Origin: Lepeophtheirus salmonis
Lineage: Eukaryota > Arthropoda > Copepoda > Siphonostomatoida > Caligidae
DNA length: 64,000 nucleotides
Direction of reading: 5' to 3'
Assembly: GCF_016086655.4 (NCBI RefSeq)
Contig: NC_052132.2
Location: 19,470,805-19,534,804, forward strand
Shown: positions 59,840 through 64,000 of the stretch, piece after piece
Numbering within the stretch: position 1 is the first letter of the stretch
How the letters are laid out: each line of letters begins with the position of its first letter
The notes under the pieces: model-generated
What the model was told of the DNA's origin: nothing
Seen by the model: only the letters and a program-made list of their open reading frames with translations
Database searches by the model: none
Translations under genes and position numbers: made by a program

Positions 59840-60807
59840 AATTTAATTTTTAAAGATACATTGAATTAGATTGGCATAAATTTAATTTTGAATTTATGAC
59901 GAATATACTAGAATTTTCCCAACACATCGTGGCCTCAGCTCTTGAAAGAGACATGGCTGGCATCACCAAGAGAATGAGGAACAAGACTGTGACGACAAGT
60001 AAGGATGTAAAGGCTGTTGAGACTGTAATTTAAGAAATAGGAGAGGCTAAATAGTGGGAAGTATATGATGGAGATCCTTGGATCTATAGATTCTTACCAC
60101 TGTTGATTTATAATGCTCAATGTTAAGCACCACTTTTGTACCATATACCAATTTACACACATTTTATATATTTTTAATGGGTTTGTTGAATTTTAAATAT
60201 GGTCTTTGTCCAAATTATTATGCAGTGATTAATAAAAATTGTTATTGTCTTGGATGAAAATATGTCATCCTAACTAGAAATAATGATATAAAAGTATTTT
60301 TCAAACTTGTAACCGACATCTGATGAATTCCATATTTATTCATTCCTAATAATAAATATTTACTTTGAGTATTTTATTTATTTTAATGTGATATTTATGA
60401 GTTTTAGAAGAAAAGAATTTAGCTTTTTTACAGACGTTATCCTTTTGAAATTCGGTTGTTTTAGCAGCATAGAAGGTGAAATGTAATAAAAAGTAAAAAC
60501 CAATACTCCTTTTTAAATGTGTATAATTATATTACTGACCTTATATATAAAATATCTATATTTGAATTTTGTTTTAAGAAAAATTTCCTACTTTTGTGGA
60601 AAGATTAGTAAATCTTCACTGCATGATGTAGCATAAATAATACAGATTTTTACACCTTTAATTACCATTTCAAAAAGTTAAGAGCCTTTTCATGCTTGAA
60701 TTGATAAATATCATTTTTCATTTATATAAAGATAAGATACTTTTAAAAAAAATATTAATTAAATTAAATTGCGCAGTCAAGTGCTAAAATAAAAAATTGT
60801 TATTTTA
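59840..60807. other. Intergenic DNA with one coding-like fragment
   Basis: Plus-strand 59911-60030 reads without stops as S-Q-H-I-V-A-S-A-L-E-R-D-M-A-G-I-T-K-R-M, then N-K-T-V-T-T-S-K-D-V-K-A-V-E-T-V. After two stops it continues W-E-V-Y-D-G-D-P-W-I-Y. It is clearly coding-derived and higher in G+C than its flanks, but I cannot name it. It may be a mobile-element fragment. Nothing else was seen. Confidence 0.45.
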
Positions 60808-61255
60808 CTAAGTAATCCATTGCAATCTCAAAACTTACTAATTCAATAACTATTGAAGGTTGAGTGATTGAAATTAATTCATATGTCGATATATTAAAGC
60901 ATAATTTAAAAATTACAAAGAAAAAACAAATCTGAGCTCTTTAACTTATTTATACAAGTGGAGAAAATGACACTTGAACGTGATCGACGAATTTTCAGGT
61001 TCATGAGAGCCGATGCAAGAGATCACAGAGTTGCATACCAGACTGTCAAGTTAGCAATAAAAAAGTGTATGGAAAGAGGGTGAGGGTGAAAATGCCACTT
61101 TTGACACCAACAATATGGAGAAAAAAACATCTCCTCCGTTGAAGTACTCTTTTTAGTTCTTTTTTGAACTCTATTTTGTTACTTTTGGGCCCTGCAGTAC
61201 TATTGTCAACCCTCTCGACAACACCTTGTGGGTGGGGTCGAAGGTAACCCATTAC
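60808..61255 (+). mobile_element. Non-autonomous mariner-like element (copy F), right end missing
   Basis: The left end shows the family blocks (TCCATTGCAATCTCAAAACT, TTCAATAACTATTGAAGG, GATTGAAATTAATTCATATG). It then has the decayed DNA-binding part, and at about 61130-61215 what looks like the same junction as copies B, C and D (GAACTCTATTTTG ... CCCTCTCGAC). It also lacks a segment near 60990. The C-terminal coding and right terminal repeat are absent. Confidence 0.68.
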
Positions 61256-61545
61256 TTCTCGAGTGTAGAAATCGTTGGAATTTGTTAATGAAATTTTGTA
61301 AAGTAGCTTTTATTAGTGCGTGTATTAATATTCAAAATCATTTTTTCATCAAAAGTGTCACTTGTGCCGTTGATGGGCACGTACATAAATGTACGCTTGG
61401 GAAGATCTCCTACAAAAAAAAAAATTCTTATAAATTAAAATGATGCTATGATTATAAATAGAGTTATTACTAATTTTTTGTATTCTTTTATTCGAAGTTA
61501 ACTTTATTATGATAATATGATAAAAATTACATTGATACATACTAT
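61256..61545. other. Spacer between two transposon relics
   Basis: AT-rich, about 290 bp, without a recognised feature. Confidence 0.5.
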
Positions 61546-63245
61546 TTACATGTGCTGAACACGATATTTTTCAAAACAATTAGCACAAAAACCTGCGTCA
61601 CACTTTTTGCATCTATGTATGCATCTTGACAAACAAGATACACAAGCATTTCATTTTTTTTTTTTTTTGACAATTAGATGCCTTACATTATCGAAGTACA
61701 GAAGAAATATTTGCTTTATGTTTTAAGTTTGGCAAAATAATGGTGTGATATTTTCACCATGATTGCTTACCAAGGATTTTGGACCTACTCATCTAAAATC
61801 AATTAATAAAATATTTTGTTTATCCTTTTAATTTAAAATTATGACACTATCTCAATAAACTCGTCATGCTTGAGCCATTTGCATATTCTAAACCAATAAT
61901 AAAATCATCAATACCATTTCCTTCGTAAACTTATTCCATAATTTCAAACTAAATAATGCAATAGGTCTACTACCCCTGTTGATGCCAATTTTGCAGAAAT
62001 GAGGCTGCTTTACTTCTACTTTTTGCTACGCAAATGGATCTTTTTCAATAAGATTATTTGCAATATAAACTGGTCGGCTGTTCTTTCAAACAATGGTTAC
62101 TTTTTCATCATCAATATAAGTGAAGTTCATTTCCCCTTTTTTCATTTTCATTGATTCCTTTTTTGATGGTATGAAAATTGAATGGAGTCTATTGGATCTA
62201 ACAGTACCTAGTAATACAATTTTTTTCCCCTCTCAAATTGTCTATAAGGTCAAAACTAATATAAAGGTTATCCATGACCACCTTACACCATTTGGATATT
62301 TGTTCTTTTTCAATTAGTCTATAAACAACATCCCTCCCTTGTCCCAATTCATGACCATTGTATTGTGTTTTGGCTCTTTCATAAGGAATGCAAAGAAGAA
62401 GCGCGCTCGAAGATGTAGTCAAAACCTAAATCTTAGACCCAAATAGTGTTGGTTTCGATTTGGCATATTTTTTCATACTATGGCGTCAAAAGTACTTAAC
62501 CATTGATTCATCCTCACAAATATATTCAAACGTTTCCACATTTATTTATTTTTCAGTTCCGTTTATTGTTTCAAAGAGTTTTGAAACTTTCCAAAAGGGA
62601 TCGTCCGGATTCGGATATTTGATTTTAGCAAAATGTTTATACAGTAGAAATTCATCAAATCGATTTTGGGACATCGCATATTTTAGAAAGATATTTATTG
62701 TGTCTTCTCGTCTTTGCCAATAAATATTTCTTTATGTCACTTTGAGATAGCTACTTAGTGTATTATGGCATCACTCGTCCAAATTTTATCATTGTTCAGG
62801 TTGGATTGTTTGAGCGGCAGGCAGATTGTTTCGTCTCCACTTATAGTTTTTTCTACACAAGAATCCATTATGAATAATTTAAGAAGTCTTATGTAGTTGG
62901 GGTATAATCGGTATCAAATGGAATTTGTATGTTATTCCATTTTGAATTTTCATATGGTGGAATTTTACTTTGGATACAATATTTGGAGGGGACTGTTTTC
63001 TCATAACATTTAAATTTGGTTTATGTTTTGGCTATCAGTTGAAAGATGGTTTTCTCTTTCTATTTGTCTACAAATAAAAAAAAAAAACACATCTGATATA
63101 CATATATATTAGATGTACTTTGATTTTTTTTTTTTACACACATGTGTTGAGTTTCATCGAAATTTGGTTCTTGAATTTCGTCTAAGTCATCTTTATGATG
63201 AATAAAAACCTCAGTATTGGAGTTCAACAAACCTTTCGAAGACAA
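61546..63245 (-). pseudogene. piggyBac-like transposase relic (minus strand), second family
   Basis: On the minus strand the order is as follows. First is an acidic N-terminal part (H-H-K-D-D-L-D-E-I-Q-E-P, 63245-63060). Next is Y-A-M-S-Q-N-R-F-D-E-F-L (about 62670-62630), then Y-P-N-P-D-D-P-F-W-K-V-S-K-L-F-E-T-I and C-E-D-E-S-M-V-K-Y-F (first catalytic Asp). Then come K-T-Q-Y-N-G-H-E-L-G-Q-G-R-D-V-V and V-M-D-N-L-Y-I-S (second Asp, about 62270). Last is a cysteine-rich terminus C-V-S-C-L-S-R-C-I-H-R-C-K-K-C-D-A-G-F-C (about 61640-61585), ending at 61546. Stops and shifts interrupt it in many places. It is not the same family as the 48300 relic. A 12-bp palindrome next to AAGGGTAA at 63352-63370 could be its outer end. 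Confidence 0.88.
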
Positions 63246-64000
63246 TTCGTATCTTTTTAAATTGCTTCTTATATATTTTCATTGTTATATATTTCTATCT
63301 TCATTGGTTTGCTCCTAAAAATCTTCGAATTGAATTATATAAACACTTGTAGATGCATCTAAAGGGTAATTCTCCATGAGCAAAAGAATCTGTTGAAGAT
63401 TCAAATTGTAATTACTATAATTATTAGGTATAATTAATTTCAACATTGATGTTAATTAATTGATGTTTAGGTTTCTTTTTAGATAAATTTCAAAAATTAA
63501 AACGTTTGTAAAAATAGGGAAAATAAGATATTTCTAGGGTTCATTCCCAAACGTCAAAAATAATTCATGTATGAGACACATATCATTACCTAATTTTAAA
63601 ATATTAAAATAAACAATAAAGGGTATGCCTATTCCTTTTAAAGCCAAGAATTTTAGACCTTCTTCCAGAAAGATCCATAATACAAGGATCTATATACTAC
63701 ACAACATTTTTTGCGCTAAAATTACATTTAAAAAAAGAAGAAATGAATTAATAATTATTGTTGAGGTGGTCATTATGTTTATTTACGATCAAAGAAACTG
63801 CTGTTTTTAGTACTGTTTGTAGGTAAAAACATAATTTCAAAAAATGTAATTTTAACGTACATTACGTATGTGTGGGAAGTCATGGGATAAATACCACTCT
63901 GGTGAGTTATGACGTCATTCATTCAGTAATGGTAATTATATGAAAATATTGCTCAAAATGAACTTGCCAAAATTAACCTTCCCTCAAATTAATGTTACCA
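63246..64000. repeat. Intergenic DNA; right edge carries a repeat copy
   Basis: No gene is seen. The last 43 bases (63958-64000) repeat the 39180-39222 block in diverged form, with CAAATTAATGTTACCA at the very end of the window, so the repeat continues outside. A TGACGTCA octamer is at 63910-63917. The frame at 63625-63810 has no domain. Confidence 0.5.

Overview
This is a very AT-rich eukaryotic nuclear window. It has spliced exons with GT..AG borders, long introns, no bacterial operons, and many decayed Tc1/mariner-type DNA transposons. The style is that of an arthropod. A parasitic copepod (sea louse, Caligidae) is my best guess, from recalled families with DD37D (maT-like) spacing and the low GC. 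That is inference and was not checked by any search.

The only convincing host gene lies on the + strand and spans most of the window. Six exons (4421-4595, 4651-4778, 25574-25642, 29866-30031, 38620-38664, 58640-58818) join with consistent phases (1,0,0,1,1) into 253 C-terminal residues. They encode the second half of an immunoglobulin domain, one fibronectin type III domain split over three exons, a short linker, and a hydrophobic tail with no cytoplasmic part that looks like a GPI-attachment signal. The architecture fits neural cell-adhesion proteins of the Klingon/Wrapper/lachesin type. The 5' exons (signal peptide and earlier Ig domains) lie left of the window. Introns are 55 bp, 20.8 kb, 4.2 kb, 8.6 kb and 20.0 kb.

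The remaining recognisable sequence is mostly mobile DNA, sitting upstream of, inside and downstream of this gene. It includes: about eighteen DD37D/mariner-like fragments; one nearly full-length element with 27-bp terminal repeats that keeps all three catalytic aspartates but is broken by frameshifts and a stop (11550-12785); a non-autonomous family (six copies, at least four with what looks like the same internal deletion); two different piggyBac-like relics (47851-49480 on +, 61546-63245 on -); a 1.9-kb element with terminal inverted arms of about 0.5 kb (23351-25213); a 529-bp element with terminal repeats of about 75 bp (27952-28480); and an inverted duplication of one transposase fragment (53392-53800).

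Downstream of the adhesion gene, on the - strand, 59476-59824 may be the end of an unrecognised second gene with a possible 45-bp intron. I saw no rRNA, tRNA, CRISPR or prokaryotic regulatory elements. I found no clearly new functional system; the long-armed palindromic element is the best candidate for something undescribed.
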